Source: Vibrio ostreae (GTDB lineage: Bacteria; Pseudomonadota; Gammaproteobacteria; Enterobacterales; Vibrionaceae). Taken from it: a stretch of 64,000 bases of DNA. The position numbers and the translations under genes are program-made. Of this stretch, positions 36,514 to 45,840 are shown piece by piece (the stretch's first letter is position 1; each line of letters opens with the position of its first letter). The stretch is from contig NZ_CP076642.1 in the NCBI RefSeq assembly GCF_019226825.1, positions 248,001 to 312,000 on the forward strand, in the 5' to 3' direction. The notes under the pieces are model-generated. The model did not search any database and was not told where the DNA came from. It saw nothing but the letters and a program-made list of their open reading frames with translations.

Positions 36514-36550
36514 CTGAACGAACTAAAACGAATGCGACAAAGGAAATGCT

Positions 36551-37735
36551 ATGAGTAGGGACGCTCGAGTTTACTGCCAACAAGGCCCGCAATTTTTGCC
36601 TGCCACTGCGCAGGGTGTGCTGTCGGGTACACATTTTGTGTTCAAAGATCTGTTCGATGTAGCCGGTTTCGTGACCGGAGCGGGCAACCCGACCTGGCTG
36701 ACCACCCATGAGAAAGCCACTCATACTTCACCTCTGATTAGTGCGTTGCTCGAAGCGGGTGCCGAGTGCAGCGGACGCGTGCAAACTGACGAACTGGCTT
36801 ATAGCCTCAACGGCCAGAACGTCCATTACGGTACACCGGTTAACCCGGCGGCAGCGGATTGCATTCCGGGTGGATCTTCGAGCGGCAGTGCCGTGGCGGT
36901 AGCCAACGGTGACTGTGAGTTTTCTATCGGCACGGATACCGGTGGTTCGGTTCGCGTACCGGCCAGTTACTGTGGTCTGTACGGTCTGCGTCCGACCCTG
37001 GGCAGCCTGGATCTGTCGCATGCGTTTGAACTGGCAAAAAGTTTTGATACAGCGGGTATTTTTACCCGTGATCTCGGGCTGATGCGTCAGGTTTGGTCGA
37101 TACTTTCCGGTCGCGACAAGTCGGGCGTAGAGTGCAAAACCCTTTATCTGGATGGTCAGTGTAAGGCGATCATGTCTGAGCCGCGTCTGGTACGTTTGCA
37201 ACAGTGGTGTGAGCAAAATGGTTTCACGCTGTTGGAAGGCGATTTCCTTGCCGATCTGGGCTGGAGTCTGACCGAACTGAGCCTTTTGTTCCGCACGATT
37301 CAGGGCTTCGACATTATCCGTGAACACGATGTATGGCTGAGTGAACACGTTAACAGTATCGATCCTGCGATTGGCGAGCGCGTGGCGTGGGCCCGCACCA
37401 TTACGCGTGAGCAATATCATCACGCCAGAGAAGAACAAACCGGACTGATGCAAAAATTAGTCTGCCATCTGCAGAAAAATCAGTGTCTGTGGGCGATTCC
37501 GACCACGCCATCCGGTCCGCCGTCACTGACCATGCCGGCCGTTGAACTGGCGGTCTACCGTAGTCAGTTAATGGGGCTGACCAGTATTGCCGGTTTATCC
37601 GGTCTGCCTCAGCTTCATCTGCCGATGAACAAATTATTAGAAGGCCCGTGCGGCGTTTCCCTGATGGGACAGCCTGATCAGGAAGAAGATCTGCTGGCAA
37701 CGGGTGATAAACTGAGCCAAGGAGAACGTGAATGA
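36551..37735 (+). CDS. Amidase-signature hydrolase of the ureide cluster
   Basis: A 394-residue amidase-signature enzyme with the Ser-cisSer-Lys triad intact: K32 in FVFKDLFDVAG, cis-serine S109 in GGSSSGSA and nucleophile S133 in TDTGGSVRVP. It is somewhat shorter than typical family members (450-500), lacking a long C-terminal tail. It is translationally joined to the HpxW-like gene (ATGA-type overlap at 37732) and precedes the aminotransferase and amidohydrolase. Klebsiella hpx clusters also carry an amidase-type gene beside hpxW. A role in cleaving oxalurate or another late ureide is my inference. Confidence 0.82.
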   Translation: MSRDARVYCQQGPQFLPATAQGVLSGTHFVFKDLFDVAGFVTGAGNPTWLTTHEKATHTSPLISALLEAGAECSGRVQTDELAYSLNGQNVHYGTPVNPAAADCIPGGSSSGSAVAVANGDCEFSIGTDTGGSVRVPASYCGLYGLRPTLGSLDLSHAFELAKSFDTAGIFTRDLGLMRQVWSILSGRDKSGVECKTLYLDGQCKAIMSEPRLVRLQQWCEQNGFTLLEGDFLADLGWSLTELSLLFRTIQGFDIIREHDVWLSEHVNSIDPAIGERVAWARTITREQYHHAREEQTGLMQKLVCHLQKNQCLWAIPTTPSGPPSLTMPAVELAVYRSQLMGLTSIAGLSGLPQLHLPMNKLLEGPCGVSLMGQPDQEEDLLATGDKLSQGERE

Positions 37736-39297
37736 AGCATCAAACGGCGTTTACTGCCCCTCACTATAAGGCCGCCCAGGTAGGCCAGCAAATTCTCGAT
37801 GCAGGCGGTACCGCCAGTGAAGCCATGGTGGCTGCGGCAGCGATGATTTCTGTGCAGTACCCGCATATGAATGGGATTGGCGGCGACAGCTTCTGGCTGA
37901 TTGCCAAGAAAGGCCAGACTCCGGTTGCCATCGACGGCTGCGGCGCTGCGGCGCTCAATATCGACGTGGACGCATTCCGTGCCAAAGGCAGTGAGCTGCC
38001 GGAAGCGGGGGCTGATGCTTCAATTACCATGGCCGGTACGGTTGCAGCCTGGCAAAAAGCGCTGGAAATGGATGCCACCAATCTGTCGCTGATCCAACTG
38101 TTACAACCTGCGATTGACGCTGCGCGCTCGGGCATTGAAGTGACACAAAGTCTGGTCAATGCCAGTGAAAAAACTTACCAGCGGCTGGCTTCTTTACCAG
38201 CGTTTGCTGAGCGTTTCCTTAAACAGGGCAAAACACTGCAGGTGGGCGATACGCTGATTAACGAAGCGCTGGCCAACACCCTGACCCGTCTTGCCGAGTC
38301 TGGCCTGGATGATTTCTACCGTGGTGAGATTGCCGAATTGGCAGCGAAAGAGCTGCAACAGGCCGGCAGCCCGCTGGGCCTGAAAGATTTTCATGCCCAT
38401 CAGGCTCGCGTGTTGGCACCGCTCAGCGTACAAACATCTAAAGGGCGTTTGTATAACTTTGGTGCGCCGACTCAGGGCGTGGCATCACTGCTGATCCTGG
38501 CGATTTATGATCGTCTGGCAGCGCAGGCGGAAAGTGAAATTGACCACATCCACCTGCTGGTTGAAGCCACCAAACAGGCCTTCATCATCCGTGACCGTGA
38601 AGTGTGCGACGAAGAGAATCTTACTCAGCCGCTGCAGGAGTGGCTGACTGAATCTGTGATTGATGAATGTGTTAGCAATGTGTCGTTGCAAAAAGCGCTG
38701 CCCTGGCCACACCAGGCGAAACCGGGTGACACCATCTGGATGGGCGCCTCGGATCAGTACGGCACCATGGTGAGCTTTATCCAGAGTGTGTACTGGGAGT
38801 TTGGCTCCGGTTTGTTCCTGCCTGAGACCGGTATTTTGTGGAATTGTCGCGGCAAGAGTTTCTCGCTCGATGCCAGCCATCACAACGTACTGGCTGCGGG
38901 CAAAAAACCGTTCCATACCCTTAACCCGGCCTATGCCGAGCTTAATGATGGCAGCCGCATGAGTTACGGCACCATGGGCGGAGAAGGCCAGCCACAGACT
39001 CAGGCTTGTCTGTTCAGCCGTTACCATTATCAGGGTGACACGCTGGCTGATGCGGTGGCGAAACCGCGCTGGCTGCTGGGACGTACCTGGGGAAACAGTA
39101 CCAACAACTTACGACTTGAACGTTCGCTGTATGACGCATACGGCGAGCAACTGATGCAACGCGGTCACGATGTGACTTACGTTGCCGATGTGAACGAATT
39201 AATGGGACATGCTGGCGCTATCGTATTGAATAGCGAAGGAAAAGCGTGCGCAACCAGCGATCCTCGTAGTGATGGACGCAGTATACTTGGAGAATGA
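37732..39297 (+). CDS. hpxW: Gamma-glutamyltransferase-family Ntn hydrolase, HpxW-like (oxamate amidohydrolase?)
   Basis: A 521-residue cytoplasmic-type Ntn hydrolase; no signal peptide, unlike classical periplasmic GGT. The autoprocessing threonine is T334 in PGDTIWMGAS. Classical GGT has TTH at this position, whereas here it is TIW, and the glycine-rich pocket reads MGGEGQPQ instead of GSPGG. This fits the HpxW group, which hydrolyses oxamate to oxalate and ammonia in Klebsiella urate catabolism. It overlaps the amidase stop and is followed directly by the aminotransferase. Function is inferred from family and context. Confidence 0.8.
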   Translation: MKHQTAFTAPHYKAAQVGQQILDAGGTASEAMVAAAAMISVQYPHMNGIGGDSFWLIAKKGQTPVAIDGCGAAALNIDVDAFRAKGSELPEAGADASITMAGTVAAWQKALEMDATNLSLIQLLQPAIDAARSGIEVTQSLVNASEKTYQRLASLPAFAERFLKQGKTLQVGDTLINEALANTLTRLAESGLDDFYRGEIAELAAKELQQAGSPLGLKDFHAHQARVLAPLSVQTSKGRLYNFGAPTQGVASLLILAIYDRLAAQAESEIDHIHLLVEATKQAFIIRDREVCDEENLTQPLQEWLTESVIDECVSNVSLQKALPWPHQAKPGDTIWMGASDQYGTMVSFIQSVYWEFGSGLFLPETGILWNCRGKSFSLDASHHNVLAAGKKPFHTLNPAYAELNDGSRMSYGTMGGEGQPQTQACLFSRYHYQGDTLADAVAKPRWLLGRTWGNSTNNLRLERSLYDAYGEQLMQRGHDVTYVADVNELMGHAGAIVLNSEGKACATSDPRSDGRSILGE

Positions 39298-39298
39298 G

Positions 39299-40531
39299 AT
39301 GAAAGCCCAAAACGAACTATTTGAAACCCTGAACCCGCCACAACGTCTGTTGATGGGCCCGGGTCCGATCAATGCTTATCCACGTGTTCATCAGGCTATC
39401 TCTCAGTCACTGATTGGTCAGTACGATCCGGTGATGACTGGTTACATGAACCAGGTACAGTCACTGTACCGTGGTGTATTCCAGACTGACAATAAGCAAA
39501 CCATGCTGGTGGATGGCACGGCGCGTTCCGGTATTGAAGCGGTACTGGTTTCTGTTCTGCAACCTGGTGACAAAGTCCTGATCCCTGTGATTGGCCGTTT
39601 TGGCCACCTGTTGTGTGAAATCGCGCAGCGTGTCGGTGCTGTGGTAAAAACCATCGATATAGAATGGGGTGAAGTGTGCCCGGCGGATAAAGTGGAAGCC
39701 GCGATCAAATCCTTCCAGCCTAAAATGCTGGCAACCGTACAGGGTGATACGTCAACCACAATGAATCAGCCTCTGGCTGAGATGGGCGACATCTGTCAGC
39801 GTTATGGGGTGTTGTTTTATTGTGACGCTACAGCGTCAATCGCAGGTAACGATCTGAAAGTTGATGAGTGGCATCTGGATGCGGTTTCTGCCGGTCTGCA
39901 GAAATGTCTGGGCGGCCCTTCAGGTTCGGCACCCATCACGCTGAGCGATCGCTGTGCAGAAGTGATCAACCGTCGCAAACACGTAGAGGCCGGTATCCGC
40001 GCCGATCACCACACGCAGGGTGAAGATGCGATGATCCAGTCGAATTACTTTGATCTGGCGATGATCATGGATTACTGGGGACCGGAACGGCTTAACCACC
40101 ACACCGAAGCGACCAGCATGCTGTATGCAGCACGTGAATGCGCGCGCATCTTCCTGGAAGAAGGGGTTGATAATGTTGTCGCTCGTCATAAGCAAGCCGG
40201 TGATGCACTGGCGGTTGGTCTGCGTGCGATGGGTCTGGAACTGTTTGGTAACCAGGCTTATAAGATGAATAACGTCGTTGGTGTCTATATCCCGGCCAGC
40301 GTCAACGGCGATGCCGTCCGTATGGAACTACTGAACCGTTTTGGTATCGAGATCGGTACCTCGTTTGGTCCGCTGCACGGTAAGATCTGGCGTATCGGTA
40401 CCATGGGTTACAACGCGCGTCAGGAATGTGTGTTGTCTACTCTGGCTGCTCTGGAAGCGGTTCTTATCAAGCACAAAGCAGCAATCGTGCCTGGACAGGC
40501 AGTGGTGGCAGCAATGGAATACTTTGGTTAA
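39299..40531 (+). CDS. hpxJ: Ureidoglycine-glyoxylate aminotransferase (class V PLP enzyme)
   Basis: A 410-residue class V aminotransferase. It has LLMGPGPINAYPRV, the PLP-binding aspartate D176 in FYCDATASIAG and the Schiff-base lysine K202 in AGLQKCLGGPSG. It resembles alanine/serine-glyoxylate aminotransferases, and beside an allantoate-type amidohydrolase the likely reaction is ureidoglycine plus glyoxylate to oxalurate plus glycine (HpxJ/PucG). GGAG lies just before ATG 39299, one base after the hpxW stop; a frame to 39269 overlaps hpxW. Confidence 0.85.
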   Translation: MKAQNELFETLNPPQRLLMGPGPINAYPRVHQAISQSLIGQYDPVMTGYMNQVQSLYRGVFQTDNKQTMLVDGTARSGIEAVLVSVLQPGDKVLIPVIGRFGHLLCEIAQRVGAVVKTIDIEWGEVCPADKVEAAIKSFQPKMLATVQGDTSTTMNQPLAEMGDICQRYGVLFYCDATASIAGNDLKVDEWHLDAVSAGLQKCLGGPSGSAPITLSDRCAEVINRRKHVEAGIRADHHTQGEDAMIQSNYFDLAMIMDYWGPERLNHHTEATSMLYAARECARIFLEEGVDNVVARHKQAGDALAVGLRAMGLELFGNQAYKMNNVVGVYIPASVNGDAVRMELLNRFGIEIGTSFGPLHGKIWRIGTMGYNARQECVLSTLAALEAVLIKHKAAIVPGQAVVAAMEYFG

Positions 40532-40552
40532 GCAAACGGTTAAGGAGCGCCA

Positions 40553-41791
40553 ATGGCGACGATGAATGGAATCACAATGGAAGATCGTGCAAAGCGCTTG
40601 ATGGAACAAGCCGACGTGCTTGGCTCGTTTACCGAAACGCCCGGGCAAGTGACCCGGGCTTACCTCACGCCTGAGCACCGTCTGGCCCATGATCAACTGG
40701 CTGTGTGGATGCAGCAAGCCGGTCTCGAAACCTGGCAAGACAGTGTCGGTAACCAGTGGGGACGTAAGGTGTCGTTGAACCCGACTCAGCCAACCCTGAT
40801 TCTGGGTTCGCACAGTGATACGGTGCGTAATGCCGGTAAGTATGATGGCAATCTGGGTGTCATCATGGCAATTGAAGCCCTGGCGGCTTTGTCTGAGCAG
40901 GAGTTTCCGTTTCATATTGATGTGGTCGCTTTTGCTGACGAAGAAGGCACCCGTTTTAATACCACGCTGATTGGTTCAAGTGGTGTAGCGGGCTGTTTTA
41001 ATCCGGCCTGGCTGGATGTGAAAGATGCTGACGGCATCAGTATGGCGGAGGCGATGCGTACATTTGGTCTGGATCCGGAACAAGCGGGTCGCGATGCGCG
41101 CCGCGCTGAAGAGACGCTGGCTTACCTGGAAGCGCATATTGAGCAGGGCCCGGTGCTGGAAGCCGAAGATCTCGCGGTCGGTGTTGTTACCGGTATTGCC
41201 GGGGCAAAACGTTTTGAGTGTGGTGTTAAAGGGATGGCCGGTCATGCCGGTACGGTTCCGGTCAATCTGCGCAATGATGCCCTGTGCGGGACCGCTGAGA
41301 TGATCACTTACATCGAGAAATTCGCCGCCGATAAAGGCATTGTAGCGACGGTCGGTAAGTGTGAAGTACTGCCAGGCGCAGTCAATGTGATTCCGGGTGA
41401 AACCCGCTTTACCATTGATATTCGCAGCTTATCGCAGGACACGCTGGAAGCGTGTACCACCCAGCTTCTGGCTCTGCTGAATAAGATCGCCGATAAACGC
41501 GGCCTGAAATTCAGTTCGCAGAACATCTATCAAGCGGCAGCCGTGCCGTGTCATGAATCACTGCAGCAAAAGTGGGCCTCAGTGGTGGAAACGGTCACTC
41601 AGACGAAACCGCGTTTTTTGCCCAGTGGCGCCGGTCATGATGCACTGGCAATGGCCACCATGACCGATGTCGGCATGCTGTTTATCCGCTGCGAGAAGGG
41701 CATCAGCCACAACCCGCGCGAGCAGGTGACCCCGTCAGATGTCGCAGTGGGCTTACACTGTTTTATCGAGATGCTGAAAAGCTTTGTCTGA
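40553..41791 (+). CDS. allC: Allantoate amidohydrolase (M20 family)
   Basis: A 412-residue dinuclear metal amidohydrolase. Metal ligands expected from the family are visible: H87 in GSHSDTV, D98 in KYDGNLGV, the EE pair 130-131 in FADEEGTRF, H195 in EAHIEQGP and a late histidine in ISHNPREQV. It hydrolyses allantoate to ureidoglycine, carbon dioxide and ammonia (HpxK in Klebsiella); an N-carbamoyl amino acid hydrolase is the alternative. It closes the long plus-strand gene run and is followed by a strong terminator. Confidence 0.87.
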   Translation: MATMNGITMEDRAKRLMEQADVLGSFTETPGQVTRAYLTPEHRLAHDQLAVWMQQAGLETWQDSVGNQWGRKVSLNPTQPTLILGSHSDTVRNAGKYDGNLGVIMAIEALAALSEQEFPFHIDVVAFADEEGTRFNTTLIGSSGVAGCFNPAWLDVKDADGISMAEAMRTFGLDPEQAGRDARRAEETLAYLEAHIEQGPVLEAEDLAVGVVTGIAGAKRFECGVKGMAGHAGTVPVNLRNDALCGTAEMITYIEKFAADKGIVATVGKCEVLPGAVNVIPGETRFTIDIRSLSQDTLEACTTQLLALLNKIADKRGLKFSSQNIYQAAAVPCHESLQQKWASVVETVTQTKPRFLPSGAGHDALAMATMTDVGMLFIRCEKGISHNPREQVTPSDVAVGLHCFIEMLKSFV

Positions 41792-41828
41792 TAGTGTTTC
41801 GGTTTGTCCTGACTCAATTTTGTAATTC

Positions 41829-41856
41829 AAGCCCGGCCCGTTGAGCCGGGCTTTTT
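41829..41856 (+). terminator. Intrinsic terminator of the ureide operon
   Basis: Nine-pair stem AAGCCCGGC/GCCGGGCTT (41829-41837 with 41845-41853), loop CCGTTGA, followed by TTT. Confidence 0.85.
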
Positions 41857-41933
41857 ACTGTCCCTTTAAATTAGGCCTTAAGGTGCGGTGATTTGAGGCT
41901 CCTGAGAATCAATACCTCAGAGCCAATATTAAA

Positions 41934-42212
41934 TCAGTCCTGTGGTTTTTGCGGTGGCTTGTGGCTGCGCATAAAGCTGTCAAGTTCCGGTTCAGTCACT
42001 TCGCCATCGCCATTACTGTCCATTTGTGAGAAATCACGCTGCATCGGCCCTTGCAGTTCATCCTGGGTCAGTATGCCATCACCATTGTTGTCTAGTTCTG
42101 CAAAGGAAGGTGGTCGCCCCATATCGTGATCGCCGGATGGCCCTGGCTGGGCGAACGAGTAAGAAGTAAGCAGTGTGCAACTTACTGCCAGCGAGAGTGA
42201 TCTGTATTTCAT
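41934..42212 (-). CDS. Secreted EF-hand protein
   Basis: A 92-residue protein with a signal peptide (cut after SYSFA, near residue 21) and two EF-hand calcium loops: DNNGDGILTQDE (residues 41-52) and DSNGDGEVTEPE (65-76). Both loops keep the calcium-ligating positions. It is likely a periplasmic calcium-binding protein; its partner is unknown. It stands alone between convergent catabolic operons, and nothing ties it to purines. Confidence 0.82.
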   Translation of the reverse strand: MKYRSLSLAVSCTLLTSYSFAQPGPSGDHDMGRPPSFAELDNNGDGILTQDELQGPMQRDFSQMDSNGDGEVTEPELDSFMRSHKPPQKPQD

Positions 42213-42332
42213 TGGTAACCTCTTGGTGATTGAATTGACGCAGCATTGGAGCGTCTAATCATGAAGTGGTTCGGGCTTTTACATTACTTTACAAAGGGTT
42301 AAAAAAACCATGCCGGAATAGGCGACTGAAGA

Positions 42333-42365
42333 TAAAAAAGCCACCAGCGGAGCCACTGGTGGCTT
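42333..42365 (-). terminator. Intrinsic terminator of the xdh-puuD operon
   Basis: Ten-pair stem AAGCCACCAG/CTGGTGGCTT (42338-42347 with 42356-42365). On the minus strand it is followed by a run of T. Confidence 0.85.
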
Positions 42366-42421
42366 GAGTGCGTTGGGGGGAACGCAACTTTTATTATAAG
42401 CTCAGATTTAATTAACCGCGG

Positions 42422-43671
42422 TTAATGGGTTTGAGTTAATGCCTGCTTTAACAACTGACGTTCGGTGTCTGTCATGTCTGTTTTATTCAGGAACGGCATG
42501 TCGGCACTTTCCACCGCGCGGGCCAGAATGCGTGCTTTCCAACGTTCAATATCCTGCCAGTTATCGAACACCGCTCCGCTTGGTGCAACCTTGAACACGT
42601 CGTCGGTCGGTGCGGAACTATGACACTGGCTACAACGATCTTTGATGATCTGCTGCGCGATATGCTGATCTTCATTCAGACCGACTAACTGAGCTGTTGG
42701 TTGAGCGGCGGCAGGCTGGGCGGCATTGTGCTGCGCCAGCTCTTTCTTGGCTTGCATCTGCGCTGTCGTTTGCCAGCTGATCGCCACAGCCAGCAGGAAC
42801 ATGGCAGCGGCGCCGATAAACATGACCGCTGGCTTTTGCTGGCCGGTATGTTTCAGGTTAAAGTAGTGACGAATGTAGGCACTGATCACCATGATCAGCA
42901 GACCGATCAGCCAGCTGTTGGCGTGCTGGTAAATCATCGGGTAGTGATTACTGATCATCAGAAAGATCACCGGCAGGGTGAAGTAGTTGTTGTGAATCGA
43001 GCGGCGCTTGCCTTCCAGGCCCGGCGCCGGATCGACCGGCTCACCGGCAGCCACCTGGGCCACCATTTTACGCTGACCAGGAATGATCTTATGGAACACA
43101 TTGTTGACCATGATCGAGCCAATTAGCGCGCCCATATGAATAAAGGCACCGCGGCCGCTGAACAGATGAGTAAAGCCATAGAAGAACAGGGCGCCGAATA
43201 GTACAACTGCGCCACTAAACAAGACGGTGTTGCGGCTCAGTGGTGAGCGCATCAGAATTTCATACACCACCACACCAAGCATAACGCCGCCGACACCCAG
43301 ACCGACCGCCTGCAGCGAGGTCAGCTCCATCACACGCGGGTCAATCAGATAGGCCTGAGCGTTGAAGTAATACATCCAGATAAGCAGGGCTGAGCCGGTC
43401 AGCCAGGTGGTATAGGCTTCCCATTTAAACCAGTGCAGTTTTTCCGGCATTTTTTCCGGGCCGACCTGGTACTTAGCTACTTCATAAAAGCCGCCACCGT
43501 GTACGGCCCACAGGTCACCTTTGATGCCTTTGTCTTTTTCCATTTGGGTGGGGTTTCCAGGCTGTTATCCAGCCAGGTGAAATAAAAGCTGGCGCCAATC
43601 CATGCGATACCGCAGATGACATGAAACCATTTGATAAACAGTGCTAACCATTCGTACAGTTGAGGCCACAT
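42422..43671 (-). pseudogene. puuD: Urate hydroxylase PuuD, frameshifted
   Basis: Two frames make one PuuD of about 416 residues. The first 40 residues (LFIKWFHVICGIAWIGASFY) lie in frame 43477-43671 and the rest, with GDLWAVHGGGFYEVAKY and eight membrane segments, in 42422-43543. The C-terminus holds a cytochrome c domain with haem motif CSQCH. The break is at GGGG 43550-43553 (CCCC on the coding strand); one more C restores SLETPTQMEKDKG. PuuD oxidises urate to 5-hydroxyisourate in the inner membrane. It is the only urate oxidase in the window, so a true break would block the pathway; a sequencing error is plausible. Confidence 0.87.
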
Positions 43672-43674
43672 AAG

Positions 43675-44985
43675 TTATATATCCTTTTGATAGACTAATT
43701 TTCCATGAACATAAGTTCGCTCGATCGTACGCTCGTCGCCCAGGGTCATCAGGGCGAAAAGCTGCTCGGCTAAATCATTGCAACGCAGAAAACGCTGCTT
43801 GAGCATCGGGAATGCAGCAAGATCGAGTTCGACAAAATCGGCTTCAGTGCCGATATTAAAGTTGCCAATCAGGTGTTCGAGCCCCATGGCCGCGGCGGCT
43901 CCCTGTGTACAGAGGTATAAAGATTCAAACGCATCCAGGCTATAGCCTTGCAGCTGACAAATCTTGTAAGCATCACTCTGGTTTTTCAGCAGACTCAGGC
44001 TGGTGCCTGCGCCGACATCACTGGCGATGGCAACCGGAATATGCGCCTGTTTGAGCTGCTCATAAGGCAGTAACCCGCTGCCGAGAAACAGATTTGATGA
44101 CGGGCAGAACGCTACCGCTGCGCCGCTTTTGGCCAGGGCTTGTTGCTCGCGCGCACTAAGATGGATTGCATGACCGAACAAAGCCCGTTCCCGCACCAAG
44201 TTATTGCGCTGATAGACATCGAGATAATCGTCACTGTCCGGGTACAGATCTTTGACCCAGGCGACCTCATTGAGATTCTCACTCAGGTGCGTCTGAATGA
44301 AGGTGTCCGGGTGCTCTTTGGCCAGCTGACCTGCTTTGGCGAGTTGTTCCGGGCTGCTGGTCGGTGCAAAACGTGGTGTAATCGCATATAAAGCGCGGCC
44401 TTGTTTGTGCCAGCGTTCAATCAGAGCCTTGCTGTCGCGGTAGCCTGAGTCCGGCGTGTCCTGCAGTTCGTCCGGGCTGAAGCGATCCATCAGAACCTTG
44501 CCGCACACCATGCGCGCATCATATTTCTGTGCCGCATCAAAAAAGGCATCCACTGACTGTGGGTGCACGGTGGCAAATACGCTGGCTGTGGTGGTGCCGT
44601 GCGCAAACAGCTGCTGCAAAAAAAAGTCAGCCTGCACTGTGGCATAGAGCGCGTCACTGTAGCGCAGCTCTGCCGGGAAAGTGTAGCTGTTGAGCCAGTC
44701 CAGCAGTTGCTTGCCATAACTGGCAATCATTTCGACCTGCGGGTAATGCACGTGCGCATCGATCATGCCCGGAATTAACAGGCCGCGATGCTCAGTCACG
44801 TTGCCCTGAATCAACAAGGCTTTATTGGCGGAAACAGAGAAAAACTGCGCCGCGTCACCGACATGTCGAATCCGGCCGTTTTCTACCACCAGAACGCCAT
44901 CTTCCCAGTAATGGTAATGATCTTTTGGTGACAATGTCACCTCTGGAAAGTGCAGCAAACGGCCGCGATGTACCGCAATCGACAT
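43675..44985 (-). CDS. guaD: Guanine deaminase
   Basis: A 436-residue amidohydrolase with zinc-site motifs PGMIDAHVHYPQ, THLSENLNEV, GHAIHLS and IASDVGAGTSLSLL, plus SSNLFLGSGL, all typical of GuaD. It deaminates guanine to xanthine, the substrate of XdhABC encoded upstream. ATG 44985 is used because GAGGAAG precedes it, right after the uraH stop; the frame extends to 45126 inside uraH. puuD follows three bases downstream. Confidence 0.92.
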   Translation of the reverse strand: MSIAVHRGRLLHFPEVTLSPKDHYHYWEDGVLVVENGRIRHVGDAAQFFSVSANKALLIQGNVTEHRGLLIPGMIDAHVHYPQVEMIASYGKQLLDWLNSYTFPAELRYSDALYATVQADFFLQQLFAHGTTTASVFATVHPQSVDAFFDAAQKYDARMVCGKVLMDRFSPDELQDTPDSGYRDSKALIERWHKQGRALYAITPRFAPTSSPEQLAKAGQLAKEHPDTFIQTHLSENLNEVAWVKDLYPDSDDYLDVYQRNNLVRERALFGHAIHLSAREQQALAKSGAAVAFCPSSNLFLGSGLLPYEQLKQAHIPVAIASDVGAGTSLSLLKNQSDAYKICQLQGYSLDAFESLYLCTQGAAAAMGLEHLIGNFNIGTEADFVELDLAAFPMLKQRFLRCNDLAEQLFALMTLGDERTIERTYVHGKLVYQKDI

Positions 44986-44986
44986 A

Positions 44987-45334
44987 TTAACTTCCTCGAT
45001 AGCTGGAATAAGAGAAGGGTGACAGCAGCAGAGGAATATGGTGGTTGCGTTCATCACTGACAGTGAAATTGACGTCGATGAACGGGAAGAAAGCCTGACC
45101 GAATTGTTCTTGGCAGTAAGGCGCAACCATAAAACGCAGGGTGTAATTTTGTGCTATCAGGCTGACATCACCGAATCTGGCGCGACCATCCTGGTCGGTG
45201 ACACCTTCAGCAAGACACTCCAGGTGGAATGAATCGTTGCCTGATGGGCTCTGCAAAGTAAAAAGTTTGACGGCAATACCGGCAGCCGGCCTGCCGTTAG
45301 CGGTATCAAGCACATGACAACTGAGTTGCTTCAT
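44987..45334 (-). CDS. uraH: 5-hydroxyisourate hydrolase
   Basis: A 115-residue transthyretin-related protein. It starts with LSCHVLDTANGRPAAG and ends in the diagnostic YRGS tetrapeptide (112-115). It opens 5-hydroxyisourate to OHCU. It overlaps uraD upstream by four bases (ATGA type). There is no signal peptide, so it acts in the cytoplasm. Confidence 0.93.
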   Translation of the reverse strand: MKQLSCHVLDTANGRPAAGIAVKLFTLQSPSGNDSFHLECLAEGVTDQDGRARFGDVSLIAQNYTLRFMVAPYCQEQFGQAFFPFIDVNFTVSDERNHHIPLLLSPFSYSSYRGS

Positions 45335-45840
45335 AAATATACTTCCATTCTGATATGACTGATTTTTTGTTGTTCTGTGGCTGCCTGTTGCAGCTCTTGC
45401 GCGCGCGAACGGTCAATGCGCGCTTTGAGCAGGCCCAGCATCTCGTCGGCGCTCTTGTTGCTGGCACACACGATGAAGATAAAGCCAAACTTGTCGCGAT
45501 AGTGCTGATTGAGCGTCAGCAGTTCCTGCAATACCTCGGCTGAGGCTTGTTTGACCTGACCTTGCTCCTGTTCGCTCAGTGCTTTGCCCTGTGCGTATTT
45601 CTTCTCCAGGCTGGCGAGATCGCCGATCATCGGGTGGCCGGCAAACGCTTCCAGCCAGTCTGCTTCTTCCAGTTGCCCGAAGGCGTGTTCTGCTGCCCGG
45701 AGTAAATCCTGGCCACCGGCCACCGGCATCGCTTGTTTCATATACTGCTGCCAGCGTTGGCTGGTACAAATCCTGGCCAGTTGCTGGTCGTCCAGATCGA
45801 TAGGTCCGTTTAAACCGATAGCCGGCACTTCTGAACTCAT
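45331..45840 (-). CDS. uraD: OHCU decarboxylase
   Basis: A 169-residue all-helical enzyme with the HPMIGD motif (residues 69-74; catalytic histidine H69), the later SAEVLQELLTLNQHYRDKFG and FIVCASNKSADEML. It converts OHCU to (S)-allantoin. It overlaps xdhC upstream by four bases and uraH downstream by four, so the three are translationally coupled. Confidence 0.92.
   Translation of the reverse strand: MSSEVPAIGLNGPIDLDDQQLARICTSQRWQQYMKQAMPVAGGQDLLRAAEHAFGQLEEADWLEAFAGHPMIGDLASLEKKYAQGKALSEQEQGQVKQASAEVLQELLTLNQHYRDKFGFIFIVCASNKSADEMLGLLKARIDRSRAQELQQAATEQQKISHIRMEVYL

Noticed and set aside
36728..37453. Long minus-strand frame of 241 codons
   Set aside because: It lies opposite the amidase gene, whose catalytic motifs are intact; the composition is that of a shadow frame.
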